Source: Methanobacterium sp.
GTDB taxonomy: Archaea > Methanobacteriota > Methanobacteria > Methanobacteriales > Methanobacteriaceae
Assembly: GCA_021372715.1 (NCBI GenBank)
Contig: JAJFTX010000212.1
Coordinates: 1 to 19,086, forward strand
Length of the DNA stretch: 19,086 nucleotides
Direction of reading: 5' to 3'
The first letter of the stretch is position 1, and the number at the start of each line of letters is the position of its first letter. The position numbers and the translations under genes are program-made. Positions 1 through 7,598 of this stretch are shown piece by piece. The notes below the pieces were generated by a model. That model was not told the origin of the DNA. It did not search any database and saw only the letters and a program-made list of their open reading frames with translations.

Positions 1-240
1 GTCTTCTGTGGGAATGGCCAGTCTTTTCTGACTGATATCCGTGGATGGACCCTTGGGTATGGCCCATGATTTTAAAACTCCACCAACTTCTATCCTGAAA
101 TCATAATGCAATCTGCTGGCTTTATGTTTTTGTATTACGATTTTTGGCTTATCTGGTGATGCTCTGGTATTGGTAAATGGTTCAGGTGTATCTTTGAAAT
201 TTCTTTTTGATCTATATTTTTTTAAAGCATCTTCTACCAT
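1..240 (-). CDS. LigD-type 3'-phosphoesterase, N-terminal 80 residues (cut by window edge)
   Basis: The first 80 codons read from an ATG at 240 and run off the left edge. Residues 34-66 match the core of the 3'-phosphoesterase (PE) domain of bacterial DNA ligase D: QKHKASRLHYDFR followed by VLKSWAIPKGPS. In the family this manganese-dependent domain trims 3' phosphates and ribonucleotides at DNA ends during repair. The residues equivalent to the known catalytic His/His/Asp/Arg set are present (His39, His45, Asp47, Arg49). The rest of the active site lies beyond the edge. In archaea the domain often occurs as a stand-alone protein, and the short N-terminal tail here fits that, but a fused polymerase or ligase cannot be excluded. 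The Shine-Dalgarno site is weak; a TATA box lies about 40 bp upstream. Confidence 0.85.
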   Translation of the reverse strand, partial: MVEDALKKYRSKRNFKDTPEPFTNTRASPDKPKIVIQKHKASRLHYDFRIEVGGVLKSWAIPKGPSTDISQKRLAIPTED

Positions 241-280
241 GCTGATATATATGTGATTTATTTTCAAAAAAGTTTACTGA

Positions 281-288
281 TATATATA
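281..288 (-). promoter_or_regulatory. TATA box of the 3'-phosphoesterase gene
   Basis: On the minus strand TATATATA lies about 40 bp before the ATG at 240. With the usual archaeal spacing of about 25 bp, transcription would start near 258 and give a leader of roughly 17 nt. It separates this gene from the pst transcript, which should end at the nearby oligo-T run. Inferred from sequence only. Confidence 0.45.
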
Positions 289-314
289 ATTCACAAATAA
301 ATAACTGATAAATT

Positions 315-322
315 AAAAAAAA
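315..322 (-). terminator. oligo-T terminator after phoU
   Basis: Eight consecutive T on the minus strand, 25 bp after the phoU stop codon. Oligo-T runs are the usual terminators of euryarchaeal RNA polymerase. It probably ends the pst-phoU transcript. Confidence 0.55.
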
Positions 323-347
323 GAATTTAAACCTGTTTCGATCCTAT

Positions 348-1007
348 TTAAGGTTTTTCACAGGTTATCATGAAGATGGTTCTATCACCAATACTCTCCG
401 CACGGTCCGCGATCCTCTCCAGGAAACGGGCTACAAAGAGTAGGTAAATCATGTAGTATATGGCATCTTTCTCCTCGAACATACTATCTGTGATGTCCTT
501 TAGAGCAGTGTCGAATAAATCATCTACCTTATCATCATCACGGTGAAGTCCTCTCGCAATACCCATATCTTGATTGGTGAATGCAGAGATACTCTTACTG
601 ATCATGCTTTCTACAATGTCCGCCATATGCTGGATGTCATTCTTAGGTTTTTCTGGAATATCTTCATCCTTAATATGTCTAGAAACTTCTGCTATATTGG
701 CTGCCAGTCCCCCCATCCTTTGAAAATGACTTCCTACCTTAAGTGATGCCTCGATGAATCTTAAATCACTAGCTACTGGTTGTTCAGCAGCTATGATACT
801 CATGGTCATATGTTCCAGATCATAATTCATTTTTTGGATTTTTTCACTGGCTTCAATAACTTCCTTCACCAGATCCTCATCATAATCAAAGAATGTCTTT
901 AAAGCCTTTCTATACGCTTTAAGGGTATCTATGCCCATTTCTTCTACATATTCTCTTAATTGATTCAATCTTTTCCTAAATAATATCCTGGGATATTTTC
1001 TCTCCAT
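348..1007 (-). CDS. phoU: phosphate uptake regulator PhoU
   Basis: A 219-residue all-helical protein, the usual length for PhoU. It has two PhoU repeats, about residues 25-110 and 125-215. The conserved helix motif, normally ERIxDxAxNIAE, appears as QRMGGLAANIAEV near 97-108 and as ERIADRAESIGD near 197-208. PhoU is a peripheral cytoplasmic protein that restrains the PstSCAB transporter and transmits phosphate status; bacterial members bind metal clusters through such motifs. The gene is the last of the pst cluster, 68 bp after pstB, with a good Shine-Dalgarno site (GAGG) before the ATG. The first repeat has Gly where acidic metal ligands are common, so metal binding there may be altered. No DNA-binding domain is present, unlike the second PhoU-family protein at 5903-6799. 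Confidence 0.93.
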   Translation of the reverse strand: MERKYPRILFRKRLNQLREYVEEMGIDTLKAYRKALKTFFDYDEDLVKEVIEASEKIQKMNYDLEHMTMSIIAAEQPVASDLRFIEASLKVGSHFQRMGGLAANIAEVSRHIKDEDIPEKPKNDIQHMADIVESMISKSISAFTNQDMGIARGLHRDDDKVDDLFDTALKDITDSMFEEKDAIYYMIYLLFVARFLERIADRAESIGDRTIFMITCEKP

Positions 1008-1075
1008 TTTGATCCCTCATTGTATAAAGCCGTTAATCATAATTTTAATTATTTTTTAATACCCAAATTGTTGTT

Positions 1076-1831
1076 TTAACCAAATCTACCAGTTATATAA
1101 TCTTCTGTTCGCTTATCACATGGTTCTATGAATATTCTATCAGTAGGTCCGCTCTCAATAATTTCACCATGTAAGAAGAATGCAGTGTGTTTAGAAACAC
1201 GAGTGGCTTGCTGCATGTTATGGGTCACGATTATTATGGTATAATCTTTCTTCAGCCTATGTATTAAATCCTCTATTTTAGTAGTGGATATGGGATCCAA
1301 AGCCGAACAAGGTTCATCCATTAGTATAACTTCTGGTTCTACAGCAATGGTTCTGGCGATGCATAATCTCTGTTGCTGCCCACCCGAAAGACCCATAGCT
1401 GATTTATCAAGTTTTTCTTTGACCTCATCCCATAATGCAGCGGCTTTTAAACTTTCTTCCACCTTCTCATTCAATACATCCTTATCTGTTTCACCATGCA
1501 CCTTCAAACCATAAGCAACATTGTCAAAAACTGATTTTGGGAAAGGATTCGGTTTCTGAAACACCATCCCCACTCTCTTACGCAGCTCTACCACATCTAC
1601 TTTAGGATCATAGATATTCTCCCTATCCAGTAAAACAGTACCATCCATACGGAACGTGTCTATCAGATCATTCATCCGGTTAAGGGTGCGTATGAACGTG
1701 GATTTTCCACATCCAGAGGGCCCAATAAGGGCAGTTACCATATTCTTTCGTATTTTCAGACTGACATCCTTTAATATGTGTAATTCGTCAAAATAAACGT
1801 TTAAATCTTCTACTTCAATTCTATAATCCAT
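1076..1831 (-). CDS. pstB: phosphate ABC transporter ATP-binding protein PstB
   Basis: A 251-residue ATPase that drives phosphate import at the inner face of the membrane. All ABC motifs are intact: Walker A GPSGCGKST (37-45), Q-loop Gln92 in the PstB-typical FQKPNPFPKSVFDN, signature LSGGQ (148-152), Walker B VILMDEP (168-174) and the H-loop His204. The PNPFPKS segment and the length separate PstB from other ABC ATPases. It begins 3 bp after the pstA stop codon, so the two genes are almost certainly co-transcribed and translationally coupled. No unusual features. Confidence 0.97.
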   Translation of the reverse strand: MDYRIEVEDLNVYFDELHILKDVSLKIRKNMVTALIGPSGCGKSTFIRTLNRMNDLIDTFRMDGTVLLDRENIYDPKVDVVELRKRVGMVFQKPNPFPKSVFDNVAYGLKVHGETDKDVLNEKVEESLKAAALWDEVKEKLDKSAMGLSGGQQQRLCIARTIAVEPEVILMDEPCSALDPISTTKIEDLIHRLKKDYTIIIVTHNMQQATRVSKHTAFFLHGEIIESGPTDRIFIEPCDKRTEDYITGRFG

Positions 1832-1834
1832 TTA

Positions 1835-2683
1835 TTATCGCCCCATCATCTTCTTGGTGTATCTATCCACCAATGTATTGGTAACTACGGTTATTACCAG
1901 TATTATTATTACTAGCACGGCTGCTGTCCCGTATGCATTATCTAATGAGATACCCTCAGTTGCTAATATATAAAGGTGTAAAGGAAGAGGTCTTGCTGGA
2001 TCCATAAAGGATATTGGAATGGCCAATGCCGCCCCCACAGTGTATAGAATAGCTGCTGCCTCAGCTATAGCTCTGCCCATACCTAATATTACTCCAGTTG
2101 TTATACCTGGCATTGCCGCCGGTACTACTACCTGATATACGGTTTGCCATTTGGTTGCACCTAGGGCAAGACTACCTTCACTGTATGATTTATTAACCGA
2201 CTCAATTGAAACTTCAGAAGCTGCTAATATGGTGGGCAGAGCCATTAAAGCCAGAGTAAGACCACCTGATAATACACTCCATCCCATATCTAGGTATATT
2301 ACAAAGAATGCCAAACCAAATAGTCCAAATATAATGGATGGAATAGAGGATAGGGTTTCTGCACCGAACCTAATGGCTGCCACTAATCTACCTTCACCAG
2401 CATATTCCGCCAGATAAACAGCAGCGCCCACACCAAGAGGAGTGGCTACCAATAATGCAATTAATGTAACATATGCTGTGGAAATTATCATGGGGAATAT
2501 TCCACCGGCTCTACCTGAGTCAATTGGTTCTGCAAATATAAATTCCAGATTAATTACCGGTAAACCTTTTAAGAGTATGTATCCGATTATTATCAGTAAT
2601 ATGAATATGGTTATTAAACCGGATACCCAGAAAATGGACTTCATTATTTTCTGGGATATTTTTGGGGATAATATGCGGTACAT
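1835..2683 (-). CDS. pstA: phosphate ABC transporter permease PstA
   Basis: A 282-residue membrane permease with about six predicted helices. The cytoplasmic EAA loop that docks on PstB is clear at about 169-190 (EGSLALGATKWQTVYQVVVP) and is followed by GMGRAIAEAAA. PstA forms the transmembrane channel with PstC. It is clearly homologous to its neighbour PstC; the AE in place of GE after GMGRAI and the position directly before pstB support the A assignment. The ATG is preceded by a strong GGAGGATC site. The gap from pstC is 79 bp and AT-rich, and contains the 10-bp palindrome AGTAATTACT at about 2726-2735, whose role is unknown. Confidence 0.95.
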   Translation of the reverse strand: MYRILSPKISQKIMKSIFWVSGLITIFILLIIIGYILLKGLPVINLEFIFAEPIDSGRAGGIFPMIISTAYVTLIALLVATPLGVGAAVYLAEYAGEGRLVAAIRFGAETLSSIPSIIFGLFGLAFFVIYLDMGWSVLSGGLTLALMALPTILAASEVSIESVNKSYSEGSLALGATKWQTVYQVVVPAAMPGITTGVILGMGRAIAEAAAILYTVGAALAIPISFMDPARPLPLHLYILATEGISLDNAYGTAAVLVIIILVITVVTNTLVDRYTKKMMGR

Positions 2684-2762
2684 CTTCAGATCCTCCGGTT
2701 ATAATCGTTTATTTCAAGATAAATAGAGTAATTACTATTTAAAATCTGTTTAAAAGATTTTT

Positions 2763-3638
2763 TCATAGGTATCCTCCCCCTACAGTGACCTTCTTCTTGT
2801 AGTGGAAGTAATTTGCAATTACCAGTAAAATTAGTATCATGAATATTAAAACTATTCCTGTTGCAAACAATGCATTATAATGTGTTCCTGTGGCATAACC
2901 CATTTCTATGGCTATGTTTGAAGTTAATGCTCTAACCGGGTCCAATATGGAAGTTGGTATTTGCACCACGTTACCGGCCACCATGATTATGGCCAGAGTT
3001 TCACCAATTGCCCGACCCATTCCTAATATTATAGATGTGATAACCCCTGGAATGGCCGCAGGAAATATGACATTTTTTATGGTTTGCCAATGAGTAGCAC
3101 CCAGAGCAAGGGATGCTTCCTTATATTCACTCGGAACGGATTTAATAGCGTCTTCTGAAACACTTACTATTATTGGTAGGATCATAACGGTTAAGATTAG
3201 GGATGCAGTTAGCATACTGAATCCTGTTCCTCCAAATTGCACCCTCATGAATGGTACAAGGATTATCAGTCCAAAAAAACCATATACAACCGAAGGAATG
3301 CCTGAGAGGGTCTGTAAGGTAGGTCTTAATATCTTTCGCATTTTACCAGGTGCTATTTCTGCCATGAAAATAGCGCAAAATACACCTAAAGGCACCGCCA
3401 TTAACAATGACAATCCGGTAATGGCTAATGAACCTATAATCATAGGGAAAACTCCGTAAAGACCGTTTGAAGGGCTCCAATCCATGCCGAAAATGAAATT
3501 AAAGAATCCAACATTTACAATAGCCGGATATCCCTCCCAAAAAATGAATATAATAATCAGAGCAATGACTATTACAGATGAAATGGCTGTTAAAAACAGC
3601 CCCTTTTCAATTAGAAATTCATCGGTTTCTCTTGACAT
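2763..3638 (-). CDS. pstC: phosphate ABC transporter permease PstC
   Basis: A 291-residue permease with about six hydrophobic helices (roughly 15-34, 62-90, 110-132, 142-160, 200-222 and 257-278). The EAA loop lies at 174-194 (EASLALGATHWQTIKNVIFP), followed by the PstC-typical GMGRAIGETLAI. With PstA it forms the phosphate channel in the cytoplasmic membrane. The ATG has an AGAGG site upstream. It lies 105 bp after pstS1 and 79 bp before pstA in the same direction, as in standard pstSCAB operons. Confidence 0.95.
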   Translation of the reverse strand: MSRETDEFLIEKGLFLTAISSVIVIALIIIFIFWEGYPAIVNVGFFNFIFGMDWSPSNGLYGVFPMIIGSLAITGLSLLMAVPLGVFCAIFMAEIAPGKMRKILRPTLQTLSGIPSVVYGFFGLIILVPFMRVQFGGTGFSMLTASLILTVMILPIIVSVSEDAIKSVPSEYKEASLALGATHWQTIKNVIFPAAIPGVITSIILGMGRAIGETLAIIMVAGNVVQIPTSILDPVRALTSNIAIEMGYATGTHYNALFATGIVLIFMILILLVIANYFHYKKKVTVGGGYL

Positions 3639-3743
3639 AAATTAGCCTCTGAATAGATTAAATGAATAGATTAATGACATTTTTCTTGAAATTTTTCTCT
3701 TTAGTAAATTTCTCTAATTAGTCATAATACTATTTTATATTAG

Positions 3744-4547
3744 TTAAGCTGGTACTACTTTTTCAGATTTTACTATGGACTGACCTTCCGGGCTTAAACA
3801 GAAATTCAGGAAGTCTTCAACCACGCCATGTGGGTTTCCTTTTGTTAAAAAAAGGAAAGGGTTTTGTATGGGATAAGATCCATTGGAAATGGTTTCTTCT
3901 GTAGGGTACACTCCATCAACCTTTATTGCTTTTAAATTTCCTTTAAAACTGATTATGGAAATATACCCTATAGCATTAGGATCTCCATCCACTGCCTGGG
4001 CCACTGATTCTGTGGATGTTAAAACTACAGCATCTCCTTTTATTGAGGTTTTTTCCATCACAATTTTTTGGAATACACTCCTAGTACCAGATCCATCTTC
4101 TCTGGTTATAACATTTATTTTCCCGTCTTTTCCACCCACATCTTTCCAGTTAGTTATATTTCCATTGTAAATATCTCTGATCTGGGATTTAGTTAAATTA
4201 TCCACTGAATTTTCTGGATTAACCACCACGACTATACCATCCTTACCTATTAAATATCGGTTCAATCCCTTTGATTCGTTGGAATTAGGTTCCTTAGAAC
4301 TGGTTCCTATATCAATAATACCTTGGGATACGCTCCTTATACCTAAACCGGATCCTCCACCCTGCACATTGATCTTTACATTAGGATGTTTTTCCATATA
4401 CACCTGGGCTAATTTCTCTGCTATAGGTTGTACAGACGTTGAACCTGCTATTTCTATTCTTTCGTATTGATTTTCTGTGGTTAGAGTTAAATAAGCGCCG
4501 ATTATAATGATAATTGCAATTATGGCCAATAAATATTTCGAGCTCAT
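3744..4547 (-). CDS. pstS: phosphate-binding protein PstS, copy 1 (membrane-anchored)
   Basis: A 267-residue solute-binding protein that captures phosphate outside the membrane and delivers it to PstCA. Residues 4-23 form one hydrophobic segment without a lipobox cysteine, so the protein is probably held by an uncleaved N-terminal helix. Phosphate-contact motifs of the family are visible: AGSTSVQP (34-41), GGGSG (63-67) and REDGSGTR (149-156). It is a clear paralogue of the upstream copy at 4799-5617, with about half of the aligned residues appearing identical by eye. Its start has a GGTGA site 7 nt upstream. The 251-bp gap in front holds an inverted repeat at the probable promoter and a long hairpin, so it may be expressed separately from copy 2. 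Confidence 0.94.
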   Translation of the reverse strand: MSSKYLLAIIAIIIIIGAYLTLTTENQYERIEIAGSTSVQPIAEKLAQVYMEKHPNVKINVQGGGSGLGIRSVSQGIIDIGTSSKEPNSNESKGLNRYLIGKDGIVVVVNPENSVDNLTKSQIRDIYNGNITNWKDVGGKDGKINVITREDGSGTRSVFQKIVMEKTSIKGDAVVLTSTESVAQAVDGDPNAIGYISIISFKGNLKAIKVDGVYPTEETISNGSYPIQNPFLFLTKGNPHGVVEDFLNFCLSPEGQSIVKSEKVVPA

Positions 4548-4568
4548 TTTTTATTCACCGTTGAGAAT

Positions 4569-4587
4569 AATATTGGCTACCAATATT
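4569..4587 (-). promoter_or_regulatory. inverted repeat at the pstS1 promoter, possible operator
   Basis: A perfect inverted repeat, AATATTGG - CTA - CCAATATT, with 8-bp arms, lies 21 bp before the pstS1 ATG. On the minus strand its edge merges with a TATA-like stretch (TTTAAATA), so a bound protein would cover the TATA box or start site. The candidate regulator is the helix-turn-helix PhoU protein at 5903-6799, but no copy of the repeat was seen at the pstS2 promoter. Confidence 0.4.
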
Positions 4588-4714
4588 TAAATTTACACGG
4601 TAAAAGTAAAATCATTATTTAAAACCGGTGATTATCTAAATTTTAAACCCCTATAATCATTTATTTTTTTGATTTTTGTCTTTAATTATTATTTAATTGG
4701 ATTTATATAGATAA

Positions 4715-4743
4715 CCAGGAATTAATTTAGAATTAACCCCTGG
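4715..4743 (-). other. long hairpin between pstS2 and pstS1
   Basis: In minus-strand RNA this folds into a 13-bp stem with a three-base CUA loop; two of the pairs are G-U. In plus-strand RNA the same positions would be A-C mismatches, so the fold is specific to the pst transcript. It lies 55 bp after the pstS2 stop and has no immediate T run. A role as a transcript-end protector or processing site that sets the pstS2 level apart from downstream genes is plausible. A TATA-like CTATATAAAT (4701-4710) follows and may be a second pstS1 promoter. Confidence 0.45.
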
Positions 4744-4798
4744 ATCATCTTTATTCATTTACCAAAAAATTAATTTTTTTAGTAAATTTTATCATGTT

Positions 4799-5617
4799 CT
4801 ATTTTTCGGGTACGGCACCTGCTTCTTTAACTATAGCCTGGCCTTCTGGACTTAAAACCCAGTTGATGAAATCAAGGGTTGCGCCTTTGGCTTGTCCTTT
4901 AGTTAAAAACAGGAATGGCCTTTGGATTTTGTAAGTACCATCAGATATGGTTTGCTCTGAAGGTGTTACTCCGTTGATTTTCACTGCCTTTACATCCCCA
5001 TTAAGGTCTGCCAGTGAGATGTAACCAATTGCATTGGGATCTCCTTTAACTGATTGTTTAACTGCTTCAGTTGAACTCTGTACCACTGCAGTTTTCAGTA
5101 TGGCTGTTCCATTTTTTCCACCCATAACCAGACTTATGAACGCATCTCGGGTACCAGAACCTTCTTCTCTGGTTATAACATTGATGGTTCCACTAGAACC
5201 GCCAACAGCACTCCAATCGGTGATATTTCCACCAAATATTCCCATAGTCTGATTTGTGGTTAAGTCACTTACTGAGTTTGCATTATTTACTACTACCACA
5301 ATTCCGTCTTTGGCAATCTCATAAGAGGTTATGCCTGCTGATTCATTGTCTTTAAGCTTGGAAGAATAGGTACCTATATCTGCTGTACCGTCCTGTACGC
5401 TCTTGAGGCCAACTGCAGAACCTCCTCCCTGTACGGTTATCTTTACATTGGGATGTTTCTGCATGTAGGCTTGAGCCAACTTTTCAGCTACAGGCTGAAC
5501 TGATGTTGAACCTGCTATTGTTATCCTTTCTTGTTTATTGCCCCCTGCAAAAACCATATAAGCACCGACAATTATAACTAGAAGGATTATTATTCCGATT
5601 ATATATTTTCTCTCCAT
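4799..5617 (-). CDS. pstS: phosphate-binding protein PstS, copy 2 (membrane-anchored)
   Basis: A 272-residue PstS paralogue and the first gene of the pst cluster. One N-terminal hydrophobic helix (5-24) without a lipobox suggests membrane anchoring outside the cell. Ligand motifs are AGSTSVQP (35-42), GGGSA (64-68) and REEGSGTR (150-157). Its Shine-Dalgarno site (GAGGTGA) is the best in the cluster and it has its own promoter, so it may be the more strongly expressed binding protein. It differs from copy 1 around the ligand site (GGGSA against GGGSG, and Tyr in DIGTYSSK), which could mean a different affinity. Tandem pstS genes are known in archaea and bacteria. Confidence 0.95.
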   Translation of the reverse strand: MERKYIIGIIILLVIIVGAYMVFAGGNKQERITIAGSTSVQPVAEKLAQAYMQKHPNVKITVQGGGSAVGLKSVQDGTADIGTYSSKLKDNESAGITSYEIAKDGIVVVVNNANSVSDLTTNQTMGIFGGNITDWSAVGGSSGTINVITREEGSGTRDAFISLVMGGKNGTAILKTAVVQSSTEAVKQSVKGDPNAIGYISLADLNGDVKAVKINGVTPSEQTISDGTYKIQRPFLFLTKGQAKGATLDFINWVLSPEGQAIVKEAGAVPEK

Positions 5618-5670
5618 TAACTCACCTCATGCTTAGGTTCCTTCCATGACATATAAATGTTACTATTTGT

Positions 5671-5692
5671 GTTTTATATAACACTTAAAGTG
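5671..5692 (-). promoter_or_regulatory. pst operon promoter with adjoining inverted repeat
   Basis: On the minus strand TATATAAAAC (5671-5680) is a good archaeal TATA box about 55-65 bp before the pstS2 ATG. Directly upstream, where the BRE element should lie, is the perfect inverted repeat CACTTAAAGTG (5682-5692). A protein bound there would compete with or recruit TFB, as expected for a phosphate-controlled promoter. A second TATA-like ATTTATATG lies nearer the gene at 5650-5660. Confidence 0.5.
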
Positions 5693-5768
5693 AAATATTT
5701 TTGAAATGAAATCACTAACTAAATTAAAAGTACACATTTTATGTATAACAGAGTGCCAAAAGCACACT

Positions 5769-5801
5769 AAAAAAGTTACGTAAAAAAAATAGTAAAAAAA
5801 A
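5769..5801 (-). terminator. triple oligo-T terminator after the HTH-PhoU gene
   Basis: Three T runs of 8, 8 and 6 on the minus strand occur within 33 bp, about 100 bp after the stop codon of the HTH-PhoU gene and before the pst promoter. This isolates the regulator transcript from the pst operon. Confidence 0.6.
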
Positions 5802-5902
5802 TTTTGAATTATTCACTTTTTATGAACTATTTTTATGGAAATAGGAACTAATCGAGAATTAAATGATGAACTAAAATCATATACAAAAAATTAATTTAAA
5901 AA

Positions 5903-6799
5903 TTATATCTTATGCCTGAAACGTTCCGGTGTGGTGGTTCGAGGTATATTACGGTAAAATTCCCGTGAAGTATCAACGATCTCAACAGATATATCCCCAA
6001 TTCTCTCAAAAGCCTTAACCACTCTTGATAATGAAAGATAATAGGTTGAACGATCTTTATCCATTATATCATCCTCTGCCATCTGGGCTGCTATATTATT
6101 CAATGCTTTTCTCTGTAGAGCATGGATTTTCTCCTCATTATCCATTATTTTATCTTTATACTCCAATTCCTCATTAAGAAATGCTTTCATGGAATATTTC
6201 ACCATTTTACGAGATGTCTCATACATGGAGGTTAATGTTTCCATCATCTCCTGGTCCACCTTGTAACATCCGCTTAAAACAAAATTAGCTATTTGAGAAG
6301 TATGATCAGCTATTCTCTCCAGATCATTGGCAATCTCACTGAAAACCATGGTTTTACTGAACTCTGAGTAGGGATTTATGGATATAACGGTGTCCACAGA
6401 TGCACGAATCTTCTCCAGCATATTGTTAGTAGTATAATCCATTTTAAGAGCTTCATCAGCCATGTTTTCATCATATTGATTGAACGAATTGAAGGACTTA
6501 TCAAATTGTTTACAGACCTGTTCAGCCATAGTCTTGATCATCTCATTGATCAGGTAACTGCCTGCATGATCCCGGGAAGTGGGTTCTTCTTGGAACATTT
6601 CAGAAAATTCCTCGAACTTCTTCAAATCCAGAATATAAGCTCTCTTAACCACGCCCCTTTTAACCAGTGGTTGAAGTAGTTTAGTAACATATCTTCTGGT
6701 TAACCCTAATTTCTCAGCAATTTCATCTTGGGTAGCTGGGTTCTCATAAAGAATAACATCCAGCACCGCTTTCAAGGTACTATCGGCCTTTTTAGTCAT
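5903..6799 (-). CDS. PhoU-domain protein with N-terminal winged helix-turn-helix
   Basis: A 298-residue protein. Residues about 5-58 are a winged helix-turn-helix: QDEIAEKLGLTRRYVTKLLQPLVKRGVVKR contains the recognition helix and start of the wing. Residues about 85-285 contain two PhoU repeats with the signature motifs ERIADHTSQIANF (161-173) and ERIGDISVEIVD (265-276). Such fusions are common in archaea and are thought to be transcription regulators linked to phosphate status, replacing the PhoR/PhoB two-component system of bacteria; no such system is visible here. The gene precedes the pst operon in the same direction but has a terminator between, so it is probably a separate transcript. 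It has a GAGG site before the ATG and an inverted repeat around its own promoter, which hints at autoregulation. Confidence 0.88.
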   Translation of the reverse strand: MTKKADSTLKAVLDVILYENPATQDEIAEKLGLTRRYVTKLLQPLVKRGVVKRAYILDLKKFEEFSEMFQEEPTSRDHAGSYLINEMIKTMAEQVCKQFDKSFNSFNQYDENMADEALKMDYTTNNMLEKIRASVDTVISINPYSEFSKTMVFSEIANDLERIADHTSQIANFVLSGCYKVDQEMMETLTSMYETSRKMVKYSMKAFLNEELEYKDKIMDNEEKIHALQRKALNNIAAQMAEDDIMDKDRSTYYLSLSRVVKAFERIGDISVEIVDTSREFYRNIPRTTTPERFRHKI

Positions 6800-6810
6800 A
6801 ATATCCTCTA

Positions 6811-6857
6811 AATCTTAAATTTCTTAATAAATACTAATTTAAATCGAAATTAAGATT
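6811..6857 (-). promoter_or_regulatory. inverted repeat bracketing the HTH-PhoU promoter
   Basis: Arms of about 12-13 bases (AATCTTAAATTTC at the left and GAAATTAAGATT at the right; one base is unpaired) flank an AT-rich core with a TATA-like TTTATTAA on the minus strand, just before the HTH-PhoU gene. A self-regulatory operator is the simplest reading; an RNA hairpin after the upstream membrane gene is the alternative. Confidence 0.35.
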
Positions 6858-7483
6858 CATTTCTCTACTTTCTCATCACTCGAATTATTATCTTCATCAA
6901 CATCTTTCTTATAATACAACTGGATTGATTCCTTACCTATGGCAAAGATCACATAAGCCAAAGCAGCAATAATCACCACAGAAACCAATTCATTCAACTG
7001 GTAATAAACAGGAGCATATAACATTACCACAGGATTATTTACATCTGCAAATCCCACTAGAAGCTTTATCACTCCTATAACCACTAATATATAACCATAA
7101 ATCTTTTTTATGTTTTTAGGCTGTATAATGGGGTATATTCCCATTATTATTAATCCTAAACCCATTAATTTGAAAAGATTATTTCCAGTAGCGTATTCCA
7201 ATGTGAAGAATATTTGCTCTGGTCTATGATATAAATCAGCTAATAAGTAGATCACTTCTATGGCTAGAATGATGACTAAAGGAAACACATAGAAAATCTC
7301 CCGCTCTACCTTCTGGGTTTTAACATTTTCTACCGGTTCTTTGATAAAATGGGATATCAATTGATACAACATGGAACCTAAAACCGCACCTAACACTGTC
7401 CCACCTATACCCAGCTGAGAGGTAGTATAAGCCACCAATCCCGCTATTAATCCAGCCATTAGAATATCTAAACTTTTTGCCAT
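6857..7483 (-). CDS. six-helix membrane protein of unknown function
   Basis: A 208-residue protein I do not recognise. It has about six hydrophobic segments (7-23, 27-46, 64-84, 104-122, 128-146, 165-183) and a charged, presumably cytoplasmic, C-terminal tail rich in Asp, Glu, Lys and Asn. The first two segments are glycine-rich (GIGGTVLGAVLGS), which suggests tight helix packing. It lies 57 bp upstream of the HTH-PhoU gene on the same strand and could be co-transcribed with it, so a link to phosphate or cation homeostasis is conceivable but only by position. The Shine-Dalgarno site is weak (GATGA). Confidence 0.75.
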   Translation of the reverse strand: MAKSLDILMAGLIAGLVAYTTSQLGIGGTVLGAVLGSMLYQLISHFIKEPVENVKTQKVEREIFYVFPLVIILAIEVIYLLADLYHRPEQIFFTLEYATGNNLFKLMGLGLIIMGIYPIIQPKNIKKIYGYILVVIGVIKLLVGFADVNNPVVMLYAPVYYQLNELVSVVIIAALAYVIFAIGKESIQLYYKKDVDEDNNSSDEKVEK

Positions 7484-7598
7484 CTTATCATCTTTAAATT
7501 AAAATAAATACAAATAACCTAAATAATTTTTATCATATGAATTTTTCTTACTATTCTCTTATGATATATTATTTTAGTATAAAAAAATATTTAATCAA

